Origin: Micromonospora wenchangensis | GTDB taxonomy: Bacteria > Actinomycetota > Actinomycetes > Mycobacteriales > Micromonosporaceae | Assembly (NCBI RefSeq): GCF_002210435.1 | Contig: NZ_MZMV01000005.1 | Coordinates: 1-64,000 of the forward strand | Length of the DNA: 64,000 bases | Reading direction: 5' to 3' | Shown here: in pieces, positions 42,898 through 51,622 of the stretch | Layout of the letters: each line of letters starts with the position of its first letter | Numbering within the stretch: the stretch's first letter is position 1 | Translations under genes and position numbers: made by a program | Notes under the pieces: generated by a model | Database searches by the model: none | What the model saw: the letters and a program-made list of their open reading frames with translations, nothing else | Told to the model about the DNA's origin: nothing

Positions 42898-44286
42898 GTG
42901 GCGATCAGTCGACGAGCACTCATCAAGGCCGTGGCCGCGTCCGGTGCGCTCACCGCGGCATCGGTGGCTGGGCTGCCCGGTGTTGCGTGGGCGGCGAACA
43001 CCGCGTACGCGATGGCCTACTTCACCGAGACGCCGAGCTTCCAGGGCGCGGACTACGGTCTGCACCTGGCGGTGAGCCGGGACGGTCTGAACTGGACACC
43101 GTTGAACCAGAACAATCCGGTGGTGACCCCCACCCAGGGGCAACTGGGCCTGCGGGACCCGTTCGTGTTCCGCAAGCAGGACGGCACCTTCGTGGTGTTG
43201 GCCACCGACCTCAAGGGCACCAACTTCGGCCTGAACAGCCAGTACCTGCACATGTGGGACTCGACCAACCTGACGAACCTCACCGGCTACCGCCGGATCA
43301 GGATGCACACCCTGCCCAACTCGCACACCTGGGCACCGACGGCGTTCTGGGACGCCGCCCGGGGGCAGTACGCCATCGTCTACTCGTGCAACAGCGGCGG
43401 CGACGTGCTGATGGTCAACTACACCAGCGACTTCGTCAACATCGGCCCCCAGCAGGTGTTCTTCAGCCCCGGCTTCGGCGTGCTCGACGGCGACGTCGTC
43501 GTCGACGGCAGCACCACGTACCTGTACTACAAGAACCTCTCCACCGGTCTGCTGCACGGCGCACGCTCCTCGACCGGGGCGCCGAACAGTTTCACCACCT
43601 ACACCAGCGGGCTGCGGATGGGCAACGCGATCGAGGCACCGCTGCTGGTGAAGAACAACGACGGCAGTGGCTGGCGGCTCTGGGGTGACTCGTTCAGCCC
43701 GGTCAACGCCGACTACTACATCTGGTCCACCTCCAACATCGCCGGCAACTCGTGGACGGCGCTGAACCAGCGGGACTACACCCCGCCGTTGAACGCCAAG
43801 CACGGCTCGGTCGTCGGGATCAGCGACGCCGAGTACAACGCGATGGTGTCCCGGTGGGGCACCCCCAACTGGGTGCGGCTCAAGTCGTCGAACCTGCCGG
43901 ACTACTTCGTGCGGCACAGCAACGGCGTCGGCCGGATCGACCCGTTCCCGTTCGACCCGTACCAGGACCAGCTGTGGCGGATGGTGGCAGGTCTGTCCGA
44001 CTCTGCCGGGGTCTCGTTCGAGTCGGTGAACCGACCGGGGAACTTCCTGCGGCACAGCAACTACGCCATCCGACTCGACCCGAACGACGGGTCGGCGACG
44101 TTCCGGGCGGACGCCACCTTCCACCGTACCGCCGGCCTGGCCGACGCGGCGTGGACGTCGCTCCGGTCCGCCAACTTCCCCGACCGGTATCTGCGGCACG
44201 CCGGAAACGTCCTGCGGATCGACCCGCTCAGCGCCGGTTCGAGCGTGACCGACCGGCAGGACGCCACCTTCCGCATCACGCCCTGA
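42898..44286 (+). CDS. Secreted GH43-like arabinofuranosidase with C-terminal CBM42 (AbfB)
   Basis: A protein of 462 residues. GTG 42898 is preferred over ATG 42877 because the same GTG and its GAAGG are conserved in the truncated duplicate at 41015. A Tat-like signal (SRRALIKAVAASGALTAA) precedes a five-bladed GH43-type domain: AYAMAYFTETPSF, QLGLRDPFVFRKQDGTFVVL, HTWAPTAFWD, LDGDVVVDG and GNAIEAPLLV hold likely catalytic acids. The last 140 residues are an AbfB/CBM42 trefoil (RLKSSNLPDYFVRHSNGVGR, VSFESVNRPGNFLRHSNYAI, RSANFPDRYLRHAGNVLRI), which binds arabinose side chains. First gene of the rightward unit. Confidence 0.85.
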   Translation: MAISRRALIKAVAASGALTAASVAGLPGVAWAANTAYAMAYFTETPSFQGADYGLHLAVSRDGLNWTPLNQNNPVVTPTQGQLGLRDPFVFRKQDGTFVVLATDLKGTNFGLNSQYLHMWDSTNLTNLTGYRRIRMHTLPNSHTWAPTAFWDAARGQYAIVYSCNSGGDVLMVNYTSDFVNIGPQQVFFSPGFGVLDGDVVVDGSTTYLYYKNLSTGLLHGARSSTGAPNSFTTYTSGLRMGNAIEAPLLVKNNDGSGWRLWGDSFSPVNADYYIWSTSNIAGNSWTALNQRDYTPPLNAKHGSVVGISDAEYNAMVSRWGTPNWVRLKSSNLPDYFVRHSNGVGRIDPFPFDPYQDQLWRMVAGLSDSAGVSFESVNRPGNFLRHSNYAIRLDPNDGSATFRADATFHRTAGLADAAWTSLRSANFPDRYLRHAGNVLRIDPLSAGSSVTDRQDATFRITP

Positions 44287-44300
44287 GCGAGGAGAGCACC

Positions 44301-45665
44301 GTGACGAGAAACCTGCTGCGACGTGGCACCGCGCTACTCGCCGGCCTGCTCTGCCTGGTGGTGCTGACGCCGGCGGTCAGCCGCGCGGACAACCCCGTCG
44401 TGCAGACCATCTACACCGCCGACCCGGCCGCGCTCGTGCACAACGGCCGGGTCTACCTCTACACCGGCCACGACGAGGACGGCTCGACGTACTTCACGAT
44501 GAAGGACTGGCGCGTCTACTCGTCGGCCGACATGGTCAACTGGACCGACCACGGCTCCCCGATGAGCCTGGCCACCTTCAGCTGGGCCAGCGCCGACGCG
44601 TGGGCCGGCCAGACCGTCTACCGCAACGGCCGCTTCTACTGGTACGTCCCGGTCAAGAACCGGGCGACCGGACGGATGGCGATCGGCGTCGCGGTCGCCG
44701 ACAGCCCCACCGGCCCGTTCCGCGACGCCATCGGCCGGCCACTGGTGGAGAACGGCGAGATCGACCCGCATGCCTTCGTCGACGACACCGGACAGGCGTA
44801 CCTGTACTGGGGCAACCCCAACCTGTGGTACGTGCGGCTCAACACCGACATGACCTCGTTCTCGGGCAGCCCGACCCAGATCTCGCTGACCACCGCCGGC
44901 TTCGGCACCCGCAGCGGAAACACCAGCCGCCCCACGCTGTACGAGGAGGCGCCCTGGGTCTACAAGCGCAACGGCGTCTACTACAACGTGTTCGCGGCCG
45001 AGTGCTGCTCGGAGTTCATCGCCTACTCCACCGCTCCCGGCCCGACCGGGCCGTGGACCTACCGGGGGACGATCATGCCCCGGCAGGGGACCAGCTTCAC
45101 CAACCACCCCGCCGTCATCGACTTCAACGGCGGCTCGTACTTCTTCTACCACAACGGCGCGCTGCCGGGCGGCGGCGGCTTCACCCGCTCGGTGGCGGTG
45201 GAGAAGTTCAGCTACCGGGCCGACGGCACCATCCCGACCATCAACATGACCACCTCCGGCACCCCGCAGGTCGGCACCCTCAACCCGTACCTACGCCAGG
45301 AGGCCGAGACGATCGCCTGGTCGGTCGGGGTGGAGACCGAGCCGTCAAGCGAGGGCGGGATGAACGTCGGCTGGCTCAACAACGGCGACTACATCAAGGT
45401 CAAGGGGGTCGCCTTCGGGGCCGGCGCCAGCTCGTTCACCGCCCGGGTCGCGTCGGCGACCACCGGTGGCCGCATCGAGGTACGGCTGGGCAGCGCCACC
45501 GGCACCACCGTGGGCACCTGCACCGTCCCGGTGACCGGCGGCTGGCAGACCTGGACCACGGTCACCTGCCCGGTCAGCGGCGCCATCGGGACCCAGGACG
45601 TGTTCCTGCGGTTCGCCGGGGGCAGCGGCAACCTGTTCAACGTCAACTGGTGGCAGTTCCGCTGA
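44301..45665 (+). CDS. Secreted GH43 arabinoxylan arabinofuranohydrolase with CBM6
   Basis: A protein of 454 residues. GTG 44301 has GAGGAG six bases upstream, 14 bases after the previous stop. The signal peptide ends VSRA|DN. The catalytic domain shows YTADPAALVHNGRVYLYTGH (base Asp), NGEIDPHAFVDDTGQAYLYW (pKa Asp) and YEEAPWVYKRNGVYY (acid Glu). A CBM6 follows (LRQEAETIAWSVGVE, NVGWLNNGDYIKVKGV, GTCTVPVTGGWQTWTTVTCP). This is the XynD-type architecture of arabinoxylan arabinofuranohydrolases, or a bifunctional xylosidase. Confidence 0.9.
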   Translation: MTRNLLRRGTALLAGLLCLVVLTPAVSRADNPVVQTIYTADPAALVHNGRVYLYTGHDEDGSTYFTMKDWRVYSSADMVNWTDHGSPMSLATFSWASADAWAGQTVYRNGRFYWYVPVKNRATGRMAIGVAVADSPTGPFRDAIGRPLVENGEIDPHAFVDDTGQAYLYWGNPNLWYVRLNTDMTSFSGSPTQISLTTAGFGTRSGNTSRPTLYEEAPWVYKRNGVYYNVFAAECCSEFIAYSTAPGPTGPWTYRGTIMPRQGTSFTNHPAVIDFNGGSYFFYHNGALPGGGGFTRSVAVEKFSYRADGTIPTINMTTSGTPQVGTLNPYLRQEAETIAWSVGVETEPSSEGGMNVGWLNNGDYIKVKGVAFGAGASSFTARVASATTGGRIEVRLGSATGTTVGTCTVPVTGGWQTWTTVTCPVSGAIGTQDVFLRFAGGSGNLFNVNWWQFR

Positions 45666-45677
45666 CGCCCCGCTCCG

Positions 45678-45707
45678 CCCCGGCCGTCCGTCCCACCGTG
45701 GCCGGGG
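45678..45707 (+). terminator. Short GC hairpin after the GH43-CBM6 gene
   Basis: An 8-bp perfect stem CCCCGGCC / GGCCGGGG (45678-45685 and 45700-45707) with a 14-base loop. It may attenuate between genes rather than stop transcription; no U-tract. Confidence 0.4.
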
Positions 45708-45745
45708 TGGGACCACCTCTACCCCCACGTACGAGGAGACACCTG

Positions 45746-47068
45746 ATGACAGGACGCAGATCGAGACTCGGGTCGGTAGCCGCGGCGATGCTGCTGGCCC
45801 TGGGCCTGGGCACCGCGATGGTCAGCGGCGGCCTGGGCGCCTCCGCCCGCGCCGCGGACGTCGGGACGACGGCCGCGACGGCCGGCTGCGGCAAGGCCCC
45901 GACCCTGGCCAGCGGCACCCACACCATCACCAGCAACGGCAAGAACCGCAGCTTCATCCTGCGGGTGCCCGACGGCTACGACGCCAACCGGCAGTACCGG
46001 CTGGTGCTCGGCTTTCACTGGGTCGGCGGCACCGCCACCGACGTCGCCACCGGCCAGACCGTGCAGCGCGACGTGTGGTCCTACTACGGCCTGCAACGAC
46101 TGGCGAACAACAGCACCATCTTCGTCGCGCCGCAGGGCCTGAACAACGGCTGGGGCAACGCCGGCGGGGAGGACATCACCTTCGTCGACAACATCCTCAA
46201 CCGGGTCGAGGCCGGCCTGTGCGTGGACACCACCCAGCGGTTCGCCCTCGGCTTCAGCTACGGCGGCGCGATGAGCTACGCCGTCGCCTGCGCCCGGCCC
46301 ACCGTCTTCCGGGCCGTGGCGGTCTACTCCGGCGGGCAGCTCAGCGGATGCAGCGGCGGCACCCAACCGATCGCCTACTTCGGCGCGCACGGCATCCGCG
46401 ACGGCGTCCTCAACATCGCCGGCGGACGCACGCTGCGCGACCGGTTCGTCCGCAACAACGGCTGCACCGCGCAGAACCCGCCCGAGCCGAGCCAGGGCAG
46501 CCTGACCCACCGCAGCACCACCTACTCGGGCTGCCGGGCCGGATACCCGGTGGTGTGGGCGGCCTTCGACGAGGGGCACATCGCCGCCCCGCAGGACGGC
46601 GCAACCGGTGACAGCGGCACCCGCACCTGGCTGCCGGCCGAGACCTGGCGGTTCTTCACCCAGTTCGCGTCGACCACGCCCGAGCCCACCACCCCCGCAC
46701 CGACCACGCCCGGCCCGACCACGCCCGCGCCGACCACCCCGCCGCCGGCCGGCGGGGGCTGCGCGGTCACCACGACGGTCAACGCGTGGAGCACCGGCCT
46801 GACCGAGGACCTCACCGTCACCAACACCGGCAGCACCCCGGTCAACGGCTGGTCGCTGGTCTTCACCCTGCCCAGCGGGCAGAGCATCACCTCCGGCTGG
46901 AACGCCACCTACACGCCCGCCTCCGGCCAGGTCACCGCCCGCAACGTCAGCTACAACCCGACCATCGCCCCCAGCGCCTCGGTCAGCATCGGCTTCCAGG
47001 CCAACCACACCGGCAACGCCGCCGCACCGACGGCGTTCACCCTCAACGGCGTCACCTGCACCAGGTAG
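45746..47068 (+). CDS. Secreted CE1 esterase (feruloyl/acetyl-xylan type) with CBM2, copy 1
   Basis: A protein of 440 residues; ATG 45746 has GAGGAG upstream. After a signal peptide ending ARAAD comes an alpha/beta hydrolase of the LpqC/PHB-depolymerase-like CE1 family: CGKAPTLASGTHTI, NRSFILRVPDGYDANRQYRL, nucleophile elbow LGFSYGGAMSYAVAC and the His in FDEGHIAAPQDG. A PT-rich linker and a CBM2 (CAVTTTVNAWSTGLTEDLTV...GWNATYTPASGQ) follow. It should remove feruloyl or acetyl groups from arabinoxylan, which fits the neighbouring arabinofuranosidases. Confidence 0.85.
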   Translation: MTGRRSRLGSVAAAMLLALGLGTAMVSGGLGASARAADVGTTAATAGCGKAPTLASGTHTITSNGKNRSFILRVPDGYDANRQYRLVLGFHWVGGTATDVATGQTVQRDVWSYYGLQRLANNSTIFVAPQGLNNGWGNAGGEDITFVDNILNRVEAGLCVDTTQRFALGFSYGGAMSYAVACARPTVFRAVAVYSGGQLSGCSGGTQPIAYFGAHGIRDGVLNIAGGRTLRDRFVRNNGCTAQNPPEPSQGSLTHRSTTYSGCRAGYPVVWAAFDEGHIAAPQDGATGDSGTRTWLPAETWRFFTQFASTTPEPTTPAPTTPGPTTPAPTTPPPAGGGCAVTTTVNAWSTGLTEDLTVTNTGSTPVNGWSLVFTLPSGQSITSGWNATYTPASGQVTARNVSYNPTIAPSASVSIGFQANHTGNAAAPTAFTLNGVTCTR

Positions 47069-47079
47069 CCGCAGTACCG

Positions 47080-47112
47080 GTCGCGGGCGGGTTGTCCCGG
47101 CCCGCCCGCGAC
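47080..47112 (+). terminator. Hairpin between the two CE1 genes
   Basis: A perfect 12-bp stem (GTCGCGGGCGGG and its complement), arms 47080-47091 and 47101-47112 with a nine-base loop, 12 bases after the first CE1 stop. No U-tract. Confidence 0.7.
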
Positions 47113-47180
47113 CTCACCGGTGTCCGGGACGCAGCCGTCTGAGCAGGGACCCCGCACAGGACCGATAGAGGAGTCATGAC

Positions 47181-48464
47181 ATGGCAAGACGTTCGCCCAT
47201 CGTCGGCGCGCTAGCCACCGCGGCGGTACTCGTCGCCGCGCTGGCCGGCGCCGCACTGACCGGTGGCCCCGGTGCCGCGTCCGCCGCCGGGGTCAGCCCA
47301 CTGGCCGCGACAGCGGGCTGCGGCAAGGCCCCCACCCTGGGTAACGGCACCTACACCATCTCCAGCGGCGGCAAGAACCGCAGCTTCATCCTGAAGCTCC
47401 CCGACGGGTACGACCGCAACCGCCAGTACCGGCTGGTGTTCGGATTCCACTGGTGGGGTGGAACCGCCGTCGACGTCGCGACCGGTCAGACGGTGCAGCG
47501 CGACGTCTGGGCGTACTACGGCCTGCTGCGGTTGTCGAACAACAGCACGATCTTCGTGGCACCGCAGGGCATCGGCAACGGCTGGGCCAACACCGGCGGT
47601 GAGGACGTCACCTTCGTCGACGACATGCTCCGCCGGATCGAGAGCGACCTGTGCATCGACACGACACAACGCTTCTCCGTCGGCTTCAGCTACGGCGGCG
47701 GCATGAGCTACGCCCTGGCCTGTGCCCGGCCGAACGTCTTCCGCGCCGTCGCGGTCCAGTCGTCCCCCGGCACGCTCAGCGGATGCAGCGGCGGCACCCA
47801 GCCGATCGCCTACCTCGGCGTACACGGTATCGGTGACAACATCGCCAGCGGACGGGCGCTGCGGGACCGCTTCGTCCGCAACAACGGATGCACGGCGGCG
47901 AGCCCGCCGGAGCCGAGGGCCGGGAGCCTGACCCACACGGTCTACAGCTACTCCGGCTGCCGATCCGGCTACCCGGTGGTGTGGGCGGCGTTCGACGGTG
48001 GGCACATCGCCGCGCCGCAGGACGGTGCCGGCGGTGACAGCGGCAGCCGGACCTGGGTCCCGGGCGAGGTGTGGCGGTTCTTCACCCAGTTCGCCGGCAC
48101 CACCCCGACCACGCCCCCCACCACTCCGCCGACGACGCCACCCACGACGCCGCCGACGAGCCCCGGGCCGGGCGGGTGCACGGCCAGCTACCAGACCGTC
48201 GGCCAGTGGCAGGGTGGCTTCCAGGGTGAGGTCACGGTGACCGCCGGCGCCCGCGCTATCACCGGCTGGCGGGTCAGCTGGACGCTCGCCAACGGGCAGA
48301 GCATCACCCAACTCTGGGGCGGGCGCAACACCCCCGCCGGCAACACCCAGAACGTCACCAACGAGGCATGGAACGGCAACCTCGCCGCCAGCGCATCCAC
48401 CACGTTCGGCTTCACCGCCGGCGGCTCAGCGACGACACCCATCCTCACCTGCACCACGACCTGA
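47181..48464 (+). CDS. Secreted CE1 esterase with CBM2, copy 2
   Basis: A protein of 427 residues and a close paralogue of the preceding gene: the same CGKAPTLGNGTYTI start, VGFSYGGGMSYALAC nucleophile elbow and FDGGHIAAPQDG His motif. The TPPTTPPTTPP linker and CBM2 (CTASYQTVGQWQGGFQGEVT...LWGGRNTPAGNTQ) differ more than the catalytic domains, and the CBM2 groups with those of the GH29 protein rather than with copy 1. This suggests that the esterase duplicated and exchanged its binding module. Probably the same substrate class. Confidence 0.85.
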   Translation: MARRSPIVGALATAAVLVAALAGAALTGGPGAASAAGVSPLAATAGCGKAPTLGNGTYTISSGGKNRSFILKLPDGYDRNRQYRLVFGFHWWGGTAVDVATGQTVQRDVWAYYGLLRLSNNSTIFVAPQGIGNGWANTGGEDVTFVDDMLRRIESDLCIDTTQRFSVGFSYGGGMSYALACARPNVFRAVAVQSSPGTLSGCSGGTQPIAYLGVHGIGDNIASGRALRDRFVRNNGCTAASPPEPRAGSLTHTVYSYSGCRSGYPVVWAAFDGGHIAAPQDGAGGDSGSRTWVPGEVWRFFTQFAGTTPTTPPTTPPTTPPTTPPTSPGPGGCTASYQTVGQWQGGFQGEVTVTAGARAITGWRVSWTLANGQSITQLWGGRNTPAGNTQNVTNEAWNGNLAASASTTFGFTAGGSATTPILTCTTT

Positions 48465-48554
48465 CAGACCGCAGGCGCAGCCCGACCTCGCCCCGGTCAC
48501 CCCGGCGAGGCCGGGATGTCGTCCCACCCGTCCCGGTCAACGAAGGAGGTAGCA

Positions 48555-50041
48555 ATGAAGATCAGGAGTCTCGTCCTCGCCGCCGTGCTGGCGGGCACGG
48601 GTGGGCTGGTGGCGACCGCCGCCCAGGCCGCACCGGGCTGTCGGGTCGACTAAACGGTCACCAGTTCCTGGCCGGGTGGCTTCGGCGCGGCGGCCACCGT
48701 CACCAACCTCGGTAATCCGATCGACTGGTGGCGGTTGTCCTGGTCGTACGCCGCCGGGCAGACGGTCACCCAACTCTGGAACGGCACAGTCAGCCAGTCC
48801 GGAGCCCAGGTCACCGTCACCAACGTGAGCTACAACGCGGCCATCCCCACCGGTGCAAACGCGGCTTTCGGCTTCAACGGCTCGACGCCCGGCAGCGATC
48901 CCGTGCCCACGGCGTTTACCCTCAACGGCACCGTGTGCACCGGTGGGGCGGCCACGCCCATCCCACCGGAGACACCGGCCACCCCCACCCCGCCCCCGAC
49001 CACCACCCCGCCGGGCGGGTCGGGTGCCCGGGAGAAGATCAACCTCAACCGGAGCTGGAGGTTCATCCGTGTGGACCTGTCCGGAGCCCAGAACCCCGAC
49101 CTCAACGACAGCACCTGGGTGCCGGTGGCGTTGCCGCACGATTTCGACGCCCCCTACGACGTGGGCGGCACGACCAACGGACAGTCCTTCCACGTCGGTG
49201 TCGGCTGGTACCGCAGGCACCTGACCGTGCCCACGTCGTAGAGCGGCCGACGGGTCGAGATCGAGTTCGAGGGCTCGTTCTCGGTCACCGACGTGTGGGT
49301 CAACGGAACCAGGGCCGGCACCCACCGTGGTGGCTTCACCGGGTTCACCGTCGACATCACCAACGCGCTGCGCACCGGCGACAACGTGCTGGCCGTACGA
49401 GTGGACAACGGTTGGCGGGCGGACCTGGCCCCGCGCACCGGTGACCACCAGTTCAGCGGCGGCATCTACCGGGACGTCTTCCTGAACGTCACGAACAACG
49501 TCCACGTCGCCTGGTACGGCACCTTCGTCACCACGCCCGCGCTGACCAACCCGACCTGGGACACGAGCAACGCCGCCTACTACCGCAACATCGACCCGTC
49601 GCAGTATCCCAGCGAGACCGACCTGCGCGCCAACCTCGCCGCCCGCCGATCGAACGTCCGGGTACAGACCGAGGTACGCAACGACAACGCCTCGCCCATC
49701 GACGTCTACGCCCGCCAGGAGGTACGCCGGCAGGGGTCGAACACCGTGCTGGCGACCTTCATTTCGCCGGTGCGGACCCTCGGCGCGGCGGCCTCGACGA
49801 CCCTCGACGCACTCAGCGGCACCCTGTCGAACACCGCCGCCATGGTGCAGGGCCTCGATCTGTGGGCGCCGAACAATCCGGCGCTCTATACCGTGACCAC
49901 CTCGCTCGTCACCGACACCACGGCGGACGGGGTGATCGGCAGCGGCACGGTCGTCGACACCTACCGGGCCACGTTCGGGTTCCGCAGCGCCCAGTGGAAG
50001 GTCGACGGCTTCTCTCTGAACGGCACGAAGACCCTGCTGTT
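48555..50041 (+). pseudogene. Broken CBM2-GH2 glycosidase gene (two in-frame stops, truncated)
   Basis: ATG 48555 has AAGGAGG upstream and a signal peptide. A CBM2 follows (TVTSSWPGGFGAAATVTNLG...WNGTVSQSGAQVTVTNVSYN), interrupted by TAA 48651 where CBM2 homologues have a Tyr. Then come a PT linker and the GH2 sugar-binding domain (NLNRSWRFIRVDLSGAQNPD, VALPHDFDAPY, VGWYRRHLTV), a TAG at 49239, and the Ig-like domain (NNVHVAWYGTFVTTPALT, TVVDTYRATFGFRS, GFSLNGTKTLL). Sequence stops exactly before the TIM-barrel and continues into a CDI toxin fragment. All parts stay in one frame, so decay is recent. It was a beta-galactosidase-like or related GH2 enzyme of the rightward unit. Confidence 0.85.
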
Positions 50042-50158
50042 CGCGGCGATCTCGCGGCGTTGCAGAAGCAGTTCGACGACTGGCCGATCGCAGGGTTGAA
50101 GGAACTGGTGGCGGTGACGCGCGGCGGGGCGATAATCCAGATCCTGCGACGAGACTGA
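50042..50158 (+). pseudogene. Last 39 codons of a CdiA-CT-like toxin
   Basis: It reads ALQKQFDDWPIAGLKELVAV and ends IIQILRRD with TGA 50156-50158. It is the same tail as at 12224-12340, directly fused to the broken GH2 gene in a different frame context. Too short to be active. It retains the spacing to the immunity gene. Confidence 0.7.
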
Positions 50159-50241
50159 AGGGCTATCCATGGCGACCGAGTACCGCTTGACGCTGGCCGG
50201 CGACGTTCCGCTCGATGTGCTGGCCGGCGTCGTCGCTCCGG
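50042..50241 (+). repeat. About 200-base repeat, copy 2 (partner 12224-12423)
   Basis: Same orientation, two substitutions relative to copy 1. Spans the toxin tail and the first 25 codons of the immunity-like gene. The left junction is inside the GH2 gene. Confidence 0.9.
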
Positions 50242-50621
50242 AGGGTGTCGAGGAGTCGGCGGTAGATGGCAGGCCCCGGGTGTTGAGTGCGGACCTCAGT
50301 GATCCGTGTGGTTACACGGTGATCATCTACGCCGGTTCCCGCGGCTACTTCGAGGCCGAGGATGGTGACGGCTCGGTGTGGGAGTGGGAACCGGAGCGGT
50401 ACGTCACCGTTGGCTTCCGACTGGGAAAGGGCGAATCCTCCGACCGGGCCACGCGGGAGATGCTGGCGTCTGTGGCTCGGGTGCTGGGCGAGCGGGCGGA
50501 GGACGCCGCGCTGATCCTCGATGCCGACTGGCTGCTGCTGACCCGCTTCTCGGGAAGGCTGCGCAGGCATGCGCCGAGTTGGTGGGGCGTTCACGGCGGG
50601 GAAGACCTTGCCGACAGGTGA
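50169..50621 (+). CDS. SitI3-like immunity protein, intact
   Basis: A protein of 150 residues: MATEYRLTLAGDVPLDVLAG, LSADLSDPCGYTVIIYAGSR, WEWEPERYVTVGFRLGKGES and MLASVARVLGERAEDAALIL. I recall this pattern as the SitI3 family, named after a Myxococcus toxin-immunity protein. Its own toxin gene survives only as 39 codons, so it is an orphan immunity gene that may protect against kin carrying the full toxin. ATG 50169 has an AAGGGC upstream. It is followed by an IS5 remnant on the other strand. Confidence 0.7.
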   Translation: MATEYRLTLAGDVPLDVLAGVVAPEGVEESAVDGRPRVLSADLSDPCGYTVIIYAGSRGYFEAEDGDGSVWEWEPERYVTVGFRLGKGESSDRATREMLASVARVLGERAEDAALILDADWLLLTRFSGRLRRHAPSWWGVHGGEDLADR

Positions 50622-50649
50622 GTGGCTTGGTGGCCAGCCGTTGGCGATT

Positions 50650-51041
50650 ACGTCGCTGGCGAGCGGGTGTCGCCGCGTTGTCCGGCGGTCACTACCATGG
50701 CCATCAGTTTGCGGCCTTGCTCGCAGGCCAGATGGGTCTTGGTGGTCCAGCCGCCCCTCGATTGGCCGAGCCCATGATCTGCCGGTTCGGCCCGCCCGCA
50801 CACCGCCGGGCGGCTCTTTCTGCGCCTGCCCGTCAGGGCGGGCCCCAGCGGCGTGCTGGTGGGCGCGGCTGATGGTGGAGTCCACGCTCACCGTCCAGCC
50901 GATCAACCCCGCCGCGTCCGCGCTGGTCTGCAACGAAGTGAGGATCTGCGCCCAGACGCCGTCGCGCTGCCAGCGCCGAAACCATCGATACAAGGTCTGC
51001 CACGGCGGGTAGTACGCGGGCGCGTCCCGCCATGGTGATCC
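50650..51041 (-). pseudogene. IS5-family transposase fragment
   Basis: Minus-strand blocks GSPWRDAPAYYPPWQTLYRW, FRRWQRDGVWAQILTSLQT and TVSVDSTISRAHQHAAGARP are the N-terminal and first DDE regions of IS5-type transposases; after a frameshift near 50795 the sequence continues TKTHLACEQGRKLMAMVVT. The C-terminal half is missing. It is a different element from the IS5 remnant at 17.6 kb. Confidence 0.75.
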
Positions 51042-51622
51042 GGTCCGGACCCGCCGCCGGCGACCCGCGTCGGCAAGACCGGCTGGCCGGCGGTAGCCAG
51101 GAAGCCGCACAACAGTTCGGCTTCCAGTGGCCACCGAACCGAAAACAGAACTGAACAGTCCTCACGTCCCCCGGGGAACGGGTGACAGAGGACCCAGGAG
51201 GAACCACGAGGAGCGAGAAAACCCAGGAAGAAACCACCGTGGTCCGTACGGAACCCTGCTGTAGCGCGTGCACGCGACGCCGACCGGATTCCACCCTCGA
51301 CACCCCGAGCGGGCCGACCTCTCCACGGGCGAGCGGGGGCGATTCCACCCGACCGGTGCCGGGCGGTGTCCGCGGCGTCCACCCGGCAGCCGTGCCTCGG
51401 CTGCCCCGCAATCCGCTGCGCCGACCCGACCGGGTCGCCCAGGCCATCGCGGAGGCCAGCGCCCGCCGACAGGCCGCCGTCGCCGCCCACCGGGCTGCCC
51501 GAGAGGCAACCGGCGACTGACACCGGCCCCGGCGTGCAGCGGCTCCGCGCCCGGGATGCATCGCCGTGGCAAGCCCATGCCCCATCACCCGGCGCGATCG
51601 CCGGTTGGTCTGGCCGCCGGAG
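51042..51622. other. Intergenic stretch between IS remnant and biosynthetic operon
   Basis: About 580 bases with no supported gene. A 112-codon plus-strand open frame (51182-51520) ends in an Ala/Arg-rich helix (AQAIAEASARRQAAVAAHRA) but has no ribosome site or recognised family. The region lies downstream of the last gene of the leftward operon and should contain its terminator, which I cannot pinpoint. Confidence 0.4.

Noticed and set aside
48651..49241. Stop-codon readthrough or recoding in the GH2 gene
   Set aside because: Two different stops (TAA and TAG), no visible recoding element, and the gene also lacks its catalytic domain, so pseudogenisation is simpler.
51182..51520. 112-codon plus-strand frame downstream of the IS5 remnant
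   Set aside because: Low-complexity Arg/Pro/Ala sequence, no ribosome site and no family resemblance.
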